A DNA stretch of 32,725 nucleotides from an uncultured Alistipes sp. (GTDB taxonomy: Bacteria; Bacteroidota; Bacteroidia; Bacteroidales; Rikenellaceae): assembly GCA_900553175.1 (NCBI GenBank), contig USCH01000015.1:1-32725 (forward strand), read 5' to 3'. The notes beneath the pieces are model-generated. The model was not told the origin of the DNA and did not search any database. It saw only the letters and a program-made list of their open reading frames with translations. Position 1 is the stretch's first letter, and the number at the start of each line of letters is the position of its first letter. Positions 16,095 through 22,707 of the stretch are shown here, in pieces. The position numbers and the translations under genes are program-made.

Positions 16095-17114
16095 ATGAAC
16101 AACATATTCGTCTATATCGAGATCGAGGAGGGCAAGGTTGCCGACGTGAGCCTCGAACTGCTGACCAAGGGCCGCGAGCTGGCCTCGACGCTGGGCGTGG
16201 AGCTCGACGCCGTCGTGCTGGGCGAGGGCCTCGCCGGCATCGAAAAGGAGTTGGCCAGGTACGGCGCCGACACCGTTTGGGTGGCCGACGACCGGACCTT
16301 CGCACCGTTCCGCACGCTGCCCCATACGGCCGTCCTGTGCGGTCTGATCGAGCAGGAGCAGCCGCAGATCGTTCTGTTCGGCGCCACCTGCATCGGCCGC
16401 GACTTCGCGCCGCGCGTCTCGTCGGCCCTGCACAGCGGACTTACGGCCGACTGCACCCAGCTGGTCATCGGCGACCATAAGGACGCCAAGACCGGCAGGG
16501 AGTATACCGACCTTCTTTACCAGATCCGCCCCGCTTTCGGCGGCAACATCATCGCCACGATCGTCAATCCCGACCACCGGCCCCAGATGGCCACCGTCCG
16601 CGAGGGCGTCATGCGCAAGGAGTACGCCGCCGAGCCCGGACGGGGTGAGGTCAAGGCCATCGACTGGCGGAAGTTCGTCAAGGATTCCGACCTTGCGGTG
16701 CGGATCGTCGACCGCGAGATCGAGGAGCGCAAGATCGACATCAAGGGGGCCGGCATCATCGTCGCCGGCGGCTACGGCATGGGCTCGAAGGAGAATTTCC
16801 GCCTCGTGCACGAGCTGGCCGACGTCCTGGGCGGCGAGGTCGGCGCCAGCCGCGCCGCCGTCGACGCCGGGTTCACCGAGCACGAGCGTCAGGTGGGCCA
16901 GACGGGCGTCACGGTGCGTCCCAAGCTCTACATCGCCTGCGGCATTTCGGGCCAGATCCAGCACACGGCCGGCATGGACCAGTCGTCGATGGTCATTTCG
17001 ATCAACTCCGATCCCGAGGCTCCGATCTGCAAGATCGCCGACTATGCCATCACGGGCGATGTCAACGACATCATCCCCAAAATGATCAAGTATTACAAGC
17101 AAAATTCGAAGTAA
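16095..17114 (+). CDS. etfA: Electron transfer flavoprotein alpha subunit
   Basis: 339-residue EtfA. The N-terminal ETF domain is followed by the conserved C-terminal FAD-binding domain: AGIIVAGGYGMGSKENF, GASRAAVDAGF, RQVGQTGVTVRPKLYIACGI, SGQIQHTAGM (about 274-294) and INSDPEAPICKIADYAITGD. No ferredoxin-like N-terminal extension is present. The stop codon overlaps the ATG of the acyl-CoA dehydrogenase by one base (TAATG at 17112-17116), implying tight translational coupling and a dedicated partner. Confidence 0.96.
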   Translation: MNNIFVYIEIEEGKVADVSLELLTKGRELASTLGVELDAVVLGEGLAGIEKELARYGADTVWVADDRTFAPFRTLPHTAVLCGLIEQEQPQIVLFGATCIGRDFAPRVSSALHSGLTADCTQLVIGDHKDAKTGREYTDLLYQIRPAFGGNIIATIVNPDHRPQMATVREGVMRKEYAAEPGRGEVKAIDWRKFVKDSDLAVRIVDREIEERKIDIKGAGIIVAGGYGMGSKENFRLVHELADVLGGEVGASRAAVDAGFTEHERQVGQTGVTVRPKLYIACGISGQIQHTAGMDQSSMVISINSDPEAPICKIADYAITGDVNDIIPKMIKYYKQNSK

Positions 17115-18838
17115 TGGCCAATTTCTTTTCAGATAACAAGGATTTGCAGTTCCACTTGCAGCATCCCGCGATGCGCAAGATCGTGGAGCTGAAGGAGCGC
17201 GGCTTCGCCGAGAAGGACCTCTACGACTACGCCCCGCAGAATTTCGACGACGCGATGGACTCCTACCGCCGCGTGCTGGAGATCGCCGGCGAGGTGTGCG
17301 GCGACGTCATCGCGCCCAATGCCGAGGGCGTCGACCACGAAGGGCCGCGCGTCGTCAACGACCACGTGGAGTATGCCTCCGGAACGGTCCAGAACATGAA
17401 GGCCATCGTCGACGCCGGCCTGAGCGGCCTCACGCTGCCGCGCAAGTACGACGGTCTGAACTTCCCGCTCGTCTGCTTCGTCATGGCCAACGAGATGGTC
17501 GCCCGCGCCGATGCCGGCTTCGAGAACATCTGGGGTTTGCAGGACTGCGCCGAGACCTTGAACGAGTTCGCCTCGGAGGAGATCAAGCAGAAGTTCCTGC
17601 CGTGGGTTTCGGCCGGCGCCACCTGCGCCATGGACCTCACCGAGCCCGACGCCGGGTCCGATTTGGGCGCCGTGATGCTCAAGGCCACCTGGTCCGAAGA
17701 GCGGCAGACGTGGCTGCTCAACGGCGTGAAGCGCTTCATCACCAACGGCGACGGCGACATTTCGCTCGTCCTGGCCCGCACCGAGGAGGGCACCACCGAC
17801 GCCCGCGGTCTGTCGATGCTCGTCTACGACAAGCGCGACGGCGGCGTCAAGGTGCGCCGCATCGAGAACAAGCTGGGCATCAAGGGATCGCCCACGTGCG
17901 AACTGGTCTTCACCAACGCCCCCGCACAGCTCGTCGGCGACCGCAAGATGGGCCTTATCAAGTACGTCATGTCCTTGATGAACGCCGCGCGTCTGGGCAT
18001 CGGCGCCCAGTCGGTCGGCACGTGCGAGGCCGCCTACCGCGAGGCTCTGAAGTATGCCCGCGAGCGCGCCCAGTTCGGCAAGCCCATCATCCGCTTCGCC
18101 GCCGTTTCGGAGATGCTCTCCAACATGAAGGCCAAGCTGCAGGGCGCCCGCGCGCTGCTCTACGAGACCACGCGCTTCGTCGAAATCTACAAGCAGTACA
18201 CCCACATTTCGCACGAACGGCCGCTCGAGCCCGAGGAGCGCCAGGAGATGAAGTTCTACACCCGTCTGGCCGACGGCTTCACGCCGCTGGTCAAGCTCTT
18301 CTCGTCGGAGTACGCCAACCAGCTGGCCTACGACGCCATCCAGATTCACGGCGGCTCGGGCTTCATGAAGGATTACCCCTGCGAGCGCATCTACCGCGAC
18401 GCCCGCATCATGAACATCTACGAGGGCACCTCGCAGCTGCAGGTCGTGGCGGCCATCAACGCCGTGACCAAAGGCACGTTCATGGAGCAGATCGAGCGCT
18501 ACGCCGCCGCATCGTATTGCGCGTGCATGCAGCCCGTCGTGGCCAAGCTCCGGGAGCTCACGGCCAAGTTCGCCGGGATGATCGAACGCGTCGAGGCGGG
18601 CGACAAGGAGAAGCCCGGCTTCAAGGACTTCCACGCCCGCCGTCTGGTCGAGACCGCCGGACACATCATCATCGCCTACCTGCTGGCCCGTCAGGCCGGC
18701 GAGTGCGAAGAGTATGTCGATTCCGCGCGCATTTTCGCCAAGCTGGCCGAGGGCAAGATCGCCGAGGCCCACACCTACGTCATGAACTCTTCGCTCGACG
18801 ACGTCGACCTCTTCAAGGCCGCCGAGGAGGAGTGTTAG
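17114..18838 (+). CDS. Acyl-CoA dehydrogenase with C-terminal extension
   Basis: 574-residue FAD enzyme introducing an alpha-beta double bond into an acyl-CoA, or running in reverse as an enoyl-CoA reductase. The catalytic base is Glu437 in IYEGTSQLQ. FAD/substrate segments include AMDLTEPDAGSDLG and RLGIGAQSVGTCEAAYREAL, and IQIHGGSGFMKDYPCERIYRDARI precedes the base. A C-terminal helical domain of roughly 120 residues follows, as in the ~570-600-residue prokaryotic subgroup. It overlaps the etfA stop by one base and ends at a strong terminator. Being coupled to EtfAB, it probably exchanges electrons with that pair. Chain length and direction (oxidation versus crotonyl/acryloyl-CoA reduction) cannot be read from sequence. 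Confidence 0.93.
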   Translation: MANFFSDNKDLQFHLQHPAMRKIVELKERGFAEKDLYDYAPQNFDDAMDSYRRVLEIAGEVCGDVIAPNAEGVDHEGPRVVNDHVEYASGTVQNMKAIVDAGLSGLTLPRKYDGLNFPLVCFVMANEMVARADAGFENIWGLQDCAETLNEFASEEIKQKFLPWVSAGATCAMDLTEPDAGSDLGAVMLKATWSEERQTWLLNGVKRFITNGDGDISLVLARTEEGTTDARGLSMLVYDKRDGGVKVRRIENKLGIKGSPTCELVFTNAPAQLVGDRKMGLIKYVMSLMNAARLGIGAQSVGTCEAAYREALKYARERAQFGKPIIRFAAVSEMLSNMKAKLQGARALLYETTRFVEIYKQYTHISHERPLEPEERQEMKFYTRLADGFTPLVKLFSSEYANQLAYDAIQIHGGSGFMKDYPCERIYRDARIMNIYEGTSQLQVVAAINAVTKGTFMEQIERYAAASYCACMQPVVAKLRELTAKFAGMIERVEAGDKEKPGFKDFHARRLVETAGHIIIAYLLARQAGECEEYVDSARIFAKLAEGKIAEAHTYVMNSSLDDVDLFKAAEEEC

Positions 18839-18872
18839 CCGCTTTGCGGCGGGGTTTTGCCCGCCGGTTCGG

Positions 18873-18905
18873 AGCGGACCGAATTTCGGTCCGCTCTTTT
18901 TTTTC
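18873..18905 (+). terminator. Rho-independent terminator after the acyl-CoA dehydrogenase gene
   Basis: AGCGGACCGAA (18873-18883) is the exact complement of TTCGGTCCGCT (18885-18895); in practice a 9-bp stem with a 5-nt loop. A run of eight T follows at 18897-18904. This is the strongest terminator in the window. Confidence 0.9.
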
Positions 18906-19028
18906 GGTTCGTTCCTTTTTTCGGCCTCCGTTTCCTGCGGAGCCGCTATTTTCCGGGCGCGACTCTCCCTGCCGCTTCATCGGGGCGCGTTTTTTGTTCG
19001 GTGACCCGCATCCAAAGATGTGCAGCGA

Positions 19029-19580
19029 ATGTTTCGGAAAATCTTTCTCGCCCTGCTTTTTGCGGCGGCGCTCTCTCCGGCCCGGGCCCAGCCGGGACGC
19101 GGCGAGTTCCAGATCGCGGGCGGTGTCGCTCCCGTGACGAACTGGGTCGATGCCTACGACGATTTCTTTTCGGAACCGGTTCCCGTGGCGAATGCCCGCG
19201 CCGAAGGGTGGGGCGCCCTCAGCGTGGGCTGCGATTTTCTCCTGTTCGGAAAGGTGGGCCTCGGCGCCCGGGTCGTCTACTCCTCCAACCGGCAGTCGGT
19301 CTATCACACCGATTCCCGCATCCGCAACCGCCATTGGTCGGTCATGCCCGGTGTCCGGTGGAACTGGCTGAGCTTCCGGCGCGTGGGCTTCTACTCCCGG
19401 CTGGGTGCTGGGGTGGTCTTCGGCAAGTCGAGCTTCGGGGAGCGGTCGCAGTCGCGCGTGCAGTTCGCGTTTCAGGTCTCGCCCGTGGGCGTCGAGGTCG
19501 GCGGACGGCTGGCGCTTTTCGCCGAGGCGGGCATCGGTATGGCCGGATGCCTGCTCATCGGCGGCCGCTGCCGGTTCTGA
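19029..19580 (+). CDS. Small exported protein, probably an outer-membrane beta-barrel-like protein
   Basis: 183-residue protein with a clear signal peptide (MFRKIFLALLFAAALSPARAQ). The mature part alternates hydrophobic and polar residues with many Gly and aromatic residues (LLFGKVGLGARVVYSSN, VGFYSRLGAGVVFGK, LALFAEAGIGMAGCLLIGGRCRF). It ends in Phe, as outer-membrane barrels do. It therefore looks like a small porin-like or outer-membrane protein of the Bacteroidetes envelope; I do not recognise a named family. A GTG at 19020 is an alternative start, but the ATG at 19029 gives a normal signal peptide. No good promoter box is visible upstream. Confidence 0.7.
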   Translation: MFRKIFLALLFAAALSPARAQPGRGEFQIAGGVAPVTNWVDAYDDFFSEPVPVANARAEGWGALSVGCDFLLFGKVGLGARVVYSSNRQSVYHTDSRIRNRHWSVMPGVRWNWLSFRRVGFYSRLGAGVVFGKSSFGERSQSRVQFAFQVSPVGVEVGGRLALFAEAGIGMAGCLLIGGRCRF

Positions 19581-19595
19581 TATTTTCACGATCCG

Positions 19596-19630
19596 TTTGC
19601 GAAAAGGTTCCGGGAAAAAACGTATCTTCG
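19596..19630 (+). promoter_or_regulatory. Promoter of the DUF5106-like lipoprotein gene
   Basis: TTTG (19596-19599), a 23-nt spacer and TATCTTCG (19623-19630) precede the ATG at 19652. The -7 box deviates at one position. Confidence 0.55.
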
Positions 19631-19651
19631 CAGTGAAAAACCGTTCGATGC

Positions 19652-20581
19652 ATGAACTACCGGATTTTTACCGCATGCGCCCTGCTCGCCCTGGCCTCCT
19701 GCGGCGGTCCCTCCCGCCGCACGGCTCCCGCCGAAACGGCCCGGCCGCGTGTTTTCCTCCCGCCCATCGCCCCGGCTGCTCTTCCCGACGAAGAGAAGCG
19801 GGCCTACCTGCGCGACCGCTACTGGGATCGGTTCGACTTCGGCGACACGCTCTTCGTCCGCGAGGCCGACACCCTGCGCATGGTCGAGGCCTTCGCCCGC
19901 TTCGTCGCCCTCATTTCCGATGCGCCGACCGACGCCGGACCGATGCGGCGGCTCATGGCGCAGGCTTCGGCTTCGCGTCCGATGCTCGACTATTTCGCCT
20001 TCCTGGCTTCCGAGGTGCTCCACGATCCCAATTCGCCGCTGCGCAACGACGAATTCTACATCCCCGTGCTCGAAGCGCAGCTCTCCAGCCCGTTCTACGA
20101 CGAGTACGAACGCATGGGTCCCGAGCACGAGCTCCGCACGGCCGGTCAGAACCGCCTGGGCCGTCGGGCCAACGACTTGCGCTACACGCTCGCCTCGGGC
20201 GCGACGCACCGGCTCTACGACCTGAAGTCCGACTACGTGCTGCTGTTCATCAACAATCCGGGCTGTCCGATGTGCCGCGACATCCGCGAGGCGATCGACT
20301 CCTCGCCGCTGCTGCACCGCTTCATCGACGACGGCCGGCTGCGGGTGCTGGCGCTCTATCCCGACGAGGACCTGGGTGAATGGCACCGCTACCGGTCGGA
20401 GATACCCGCCCGGTGGATCAATGCCTACGACCGGGGCTGCGTCCTGCGCGAGACGGAAAGCTACGACCTTTCGGCCATCCCGTCGCTTTACCTGCTCGAC
20501 CGCGACAAACGCGTGCTGGCCAAGGATGCCACCGACGTGGCTTTGATCGAGGAGCTGCTGCTCCGGGATGAGGCGTTATAA
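19652..20581 (+). CDS. DUF5106-like thioredoxin-fold lipoprotein
   Basis: 309-residue predicted lipoprotein (lipobox LALASC, Cys17). Residues about 45-170 resemble the DUF5106 region that precedes thioredoxin-like domains in Bacteroidetes (RAYLRDRYWDRFDFGDTLF, then DYFAFLASEVLHDPNSPLRNDE). Residues about 175-305 are a thioredoxin fold with redox pair Cys205-Cys208 in NNPGCPMC and the conserved cis-proline in LSAIPSLYLLD. It is likely a periplasm-facing or surface disulfide reductase/isomerase. A small inverted repeat (ATAAGC-GGC-GCTTAT) overlaps the stop codon. The next gene is reverse rubrerythrin, which has its own promoter. Confidence 0.85.
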   Translation: MNYRIFTACALLALASCGGPSRRTAPAETARPRVFLPPIAPAALPDEEKRAYLRDRYWDRFDFGDTLFVREADTLRMVEAFARFVALISDAPTDAGPMRRLMAQASASRPMLDYFAFLASEVLHDPNSPLRNDEFYIPVLEAQLSSPFYDEYERMGPEHELRTAGQNRLGRRANDLRYTLASGATHRLYDLKSDYVLLFINNPGCPMCRDIREAIDSSPLLHRFIDDGRLRVLALYPDEDLGEWHRYRSEIPARWINAYDRGCVLRETESYDLSAIPSLYLLDRDKRVLAKDATDVALIEELLLRDEAL

Positions 20582-20645
20582 GCGGCGCTTATCGGCCCAT
20601 AAAAAAAGACGATCGGTTTCCGTTCCGTTTTTCGGATCGAATGGT

Positions 20646-20653
20646 TATCTTTG
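20646..20653 (+). promoter_or_regulatory. -7 element of the rubrerythrin promoter
   Basis: Perfect TATCTTTG, 42 nt upstream of the ATG at 20696. No clear TTG is present about 20 nt further upstream, so the promoter may need an activator or use a degenerate -33 element. Confidence 0.6.
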
Positions 20654-20695
20654 TATCGGAAAAACAGAAACTACTCACACAAAACACAGATTATT

Positions 20696-21250
20696 ATGGC
20701 AACGAAAAAATGGCGTTGTAGCGTATGCGGCTACATCCACGAAGGTCCCGAGGCACCCGAGCAGTGCCCCATGTGCAAGGTCGGCAAGGATAAGTTCGTC
20801 GAGCTGGAGGAGCAGCAGGGCGATTTGGATTTCGTCACGGTCCACAAGATCGGCGACGGCAAGGGTGCCAGCCCCGAGCTGTGGGAGGGCCTCCAGAACC
20901 ACTTCATGGGCGAGTGCACCGAGGTGGGCATGTATCTGGCCATGAGCCGTCAGGCCGACCGCGAGGGTTATCCCGAAATCGCCGAGGCTTACAAGCGCTA
21001 TGCCTGGGAGGAGGCCGAGCACGCCTCGAAATTCGCCGAGCTGATCGGCGAGGTGGTCTGGGACACCAAGACCAACCTCGAGAAGCGCATGAACGCCGAG
21101 TGTGGCGCCTGCGAGGACAAGATGCGTCTGGCCCGTCTGGCCAAGCAGGAGAACCTCGACGCCGTGCACGACACGGTGCACGAGATGGCCAAGGACGAGG
21201 CCCGTCACGGCAAAGGCTTCGAAGGTCTTTACAAGCGTTACTTCAAGTAA
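20696..21250 (+). CDS. rbr: Reverse rubrerythrin (peroxide-scavenging diiron protein)
   Basis: 184-residue non-haem iron protein reducing hydrogen peroxide in anaerobes. The rubredoxin-type Fe(Cys)4 domain is N-terminal (Cys8, Cys11, Cys24, Cys27 in WRCSVCGYIHEG and CPMCK), the reverse of classical rubrerythrin order. The ferritin-like diiron domain follows, with ligand-bearing segments ECTEVGMYLAMSRQA, WEEAEHASKF and the C-terminal KDEARHGKGFEGLYKRYF. Length and order match reverse rubrerythrins of clostridia and Bacteroidetes. It is followed by a strong terminator and has its own promoter, so it is probably monocistronic. The electron donor is not encoded next to it. Confidence 0.93.
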   Translation: MATKKWRCSVCGYIHEGPEAPEQCPMCKVGKDKFVELEEQQGDLDFVTVHKIGDGKGASPELWEGLQNHFMGECTEVGMYLAMSRQADREGYPEIAEAYKRYAWEEAEHASKFAELIGEVVWDTKTNLEKRMNAECGACEDKMRLARLAKQENLDAVHDTVHEMAKDEARHGKGFEGLYKRYFK

Positions 21251-21268
21251 GCCCCCCGTCCGTATCCG

Positions 21269-21303
21269 AAAAGAGCGGTGCCGCACAGCGGCACCGCTCT
21301 TTT
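21269..21303. terminator. Bidirectional terminator between rubrerythrin and holin-like genes
   Basis: AAAAGAGCGGTGCC (21269-21282) pairs perfectly with GGCACCGCTCTTTT (21290-21303). The A and T runs at the stem ends allow termination in both directions between the convergent genes. Confidence 0.88.
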
Positions 21304-21305
21304 GC

Positions 21306-21647
21306 CTATTTGCCGAACAGCTCGTCGCGGAGCCGGAGGATCAGTTCGACTTTCCGGTGAACCCATTCGTAACCCTGCTTGACCGTCTTCGCGACCTCGT
21401 AGATCGTATCGACCTGCGAGCGGATGTTCTCCAGCGACTTGCGGATGGAGAGAAGGTAGATCGCCACGGCCGCCGCGGCGCAGATCGCACCGACGATCAG
21501 AGCGGCGAATTTGACCGATCCGGTCAGTTCCGCCAGCCACACGGCCAGTGCCGTGACGAGCAGCATGATCGTCACCAGCGCCATCACTGCGAAGAAGAGC
21601 ATGGCCAGAACCAGGTGACTGCGTGCGGGTTTGCTGTTCGTATCCAT
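21306..21647 (-). CDS. Small two-helix membrane protein (phage-holin/DUF1469-like)
   Basis: 113-residue protein with two transmembrane helices (about residues 12-37 and 46-66), followed by an amphipathic, coiled-coil-prone cytoplasmic segment (RKSLENIRSQVDTIYEVAKTV). This matches the phage holin superfamily 3/DUF1469 (YqjE-like) arrangement, which in chromosomes usually pairs with YtxH-type proteins and is linked to envelope stress rather than lysis. The start at 21647 is preferred to 21689, which would overlap the upstream gene. It lies 23 nt downstream of the YtxH gene and ends at a bidirectional terminator. The function is inferred from context only. Confidence 0.75.
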   Translation of the reverse strand: MDTNSKPARSHLVLAMLFFAVMALVTIMLLVTALAVWLAELTGSVKFAALIVGAICAAAAVAIYLLSIRKSLENIRSQVDTIYEVAKTVKQGYEWVHRKVELILRLRDELFGK

Positions 21648-21670
21648 GAGGGATTGCGGTCGGACCGATG

Positions 21671-21877
21671 TTATTCGGAGCACCTGCAACGAGCCTCCTC
21701 CAGTTCGCTGCGGACCTTATCCACCGAACCCTTCATCTTGTCGACTTCGTCGTTGATGAAGTCCTTGATCTGCTTGCGCAGTTCGGCACCCGACTGCGGC
21801 GTGAAAAGCATCGTGAGAGCCGAGCCGACGATCAGACCGCCCAGCAGCGATGCGATAACGATACCTGTGTTTTTCAT
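21671..21877 (-). CDS. YtxH-domain membrane protein
   Basis: 68-residue protein. The N-terminal helix with Gly-rich GGLIVGSALTMLFTPQSGAELR is the YtxH signature (membrane helix, then TP-x-SG-x-x-xR). The rest is a charged amphipathic helix (KDFINDEVDKMKGSVDKV) ending in CRCSE. YtxH proteins are general-stress membrane proteins of unclear mechanism. It is upstream of and probably co-transcribed with the holin-like gene. The pair is divergent from the SLOG gene. Confidence 0.85.
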   Translation of the reverse strand: MKNTGIVIASLLGGLIVGSALTMLFTPQSGAELRKQIKDFINDEVDKMKGSVDKVRSELEEARCRCSE

Positions 21878-21911
21878 AGAGCTGAAATTTTATGAATTCA
21901 AGGCTCCTGAA

Positions 21912-21943
21912 TTGCAAAGTCCGCGCCAAAAGAGGTATCTTTG
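21912..21943 (+). promoter_or_regulatory. Promoter of the SLOG-family gene
   Basis: TTG (21912-21914), a 21-nt spacer and a perfect TATCTTTG (21936-21943). TTGCAA at 21912-21917 is a palindrome, so its other strand could serve as the -33 element of the divergent YtxH gene. Confidence 0.7.
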
Positions 21944-21947
21944 CGCC

Positions 21948-22457
21948 GTGATCGTCGAGTTGCATACCATAGCGGCATTTACGGGCCACCGCACCTACGA
22001 CGGCCGTGCCGATGCGGAGCTGCGGGAGCGGGTGAGGGCGTTGTACGAAAGCGGTGTCCGCAGCTTTTTGAGCGGCATGGCCGTGGGGTTCGACCTGGCG
22101 GCCGCCGATGCCGTGCTGCATCTGCGCGGGGAGTGCCCGGGCATGCGTCTGGTCGCCGTGGTGCCGTTCGAGGGGCAGCAGCAGCGCTTCCCCGCCGCCG
22201 AACGAAGCCGTTTCGAGCGGGTGCTGGCCGCTGCCGACGATCGTATTCTCCTCGCGGCCTCCTACCACAGGGGCGTCTACTCCCTGCGCAACGATTATCT
22301 GGTCGACCGCGCCGCCACGCTGCTGGCCTGGTACGACGGATCTCCCGGCGGCACGCGCTACACCGTCCGGCGTGCGCTGCGCATGGGACGGCGCGTCGAC
22401 AACCTCTGCCCCGCCGGACCGCAGGGGGAGCTCGCCGTGCCCACGCTTTTCGGATAG
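21948..22457 (+). CDS. SLOG-family (YpsA/DUF1273-like) protein
   Basis: 170 codons, resembling the YpsA/DUF1273 branch of the SLOG nucleotide-binding superfamily: AAFTGHRTYDG near the N-terminus, FLSGMAVGFDLAAADAVLHLR, LVAVVPFEGQQQRFP, and LLAWYDGSPGGTRYTVRRAL near the C-terminus. SLOG proteins bind nucleotides or nucleotide-derived ligands. Bacillus YpsA is linked to cell division and stress; the role here is unknown. No in-frame ATG fits: the start is GTG at 21948 or TTG at 21960. The latter lies 17 nt after the -7 box, as at the dipeptidase gene; GTG would give an almost leaderless mRNA. The gene faces the DUF748 gene across a 25/26-bp repeat array. Confidence 0.8.
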   Translation: MIVELHTIAAFTGHRTYDGRADAELRERVRALYESGVRSFLSGMAVGFDLAAADAVLHLRGECPGMRLVAVVPFEGQQQRFPAAERSRFERVLAAADDRILLAASYHRGVYSLRNDYLVDRAATLLAWYDGSPGGTRYTVRRALRMGRRVDNLCPAGPQGELAVPTLFG

Positions 22458-22539
22458 CACGGCATCCTCCGGACCTGCGCATCCGCATTCCGGGGTCGGC
22501 CCCGCTGCGCACTTCATAAAAGGACCCCGCCGCAGCCTC

Positions 22540-22706
22540 CCGGGCCGCAAACGGTCTGATTCTCCCCGGCCGCAAACGGTCTGATTCTCCCGGGCCGCAA
22601 ACGGTCCTGATTCTCCCCGGCTGCAAACGGTCTGATTCTCCCGGGCCGCAAACGGTCTTAATCCTCCCGGGCCGCAAACGCTCTGATCTTCCCCGGCCGC
22701 AAACCC
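22540..22706. repeat. 25/26-bp minisatellite, seven units
   Basis: GCAAACGG-like cores occur at 22547, 22572, 22597, 22623, 22648, 22674 and 22699, that is every 25 or 26 bases. They are joined by TCTGATTCTCCCGGGCC variants. Outer copies have drifted (GCAAACGCT, GCAAACCCT). It fills the space between the convergent SLOG and DUF748 genes. There are no unique spacers, so it is not a CRISPR. Bases 22458-22539 to its left show no gene. Confidence 0.93.
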
Positions 22707-22707
22707 T

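Noticed and set aside
20578..20592. Terminator at the ATAAGC-GGC-GCTTAT inverted repeat
   Set aside because: The stem is only 6 bp, AT-containing, overlaps the stop codon and lacks an adjacent T tract.
21306..21877. Prophage remnant, suggested by the holin-like protein
   Set aside because: No other phage genes are present; chromosomal YtxH plus DUF1469/holin-like pairs are common stress-membrane proteins.
22540..22706. CRISPR array
   Set aside because: The 25/26-bp units follow each other directly with no unique spacers, and no cas genes are nearby.
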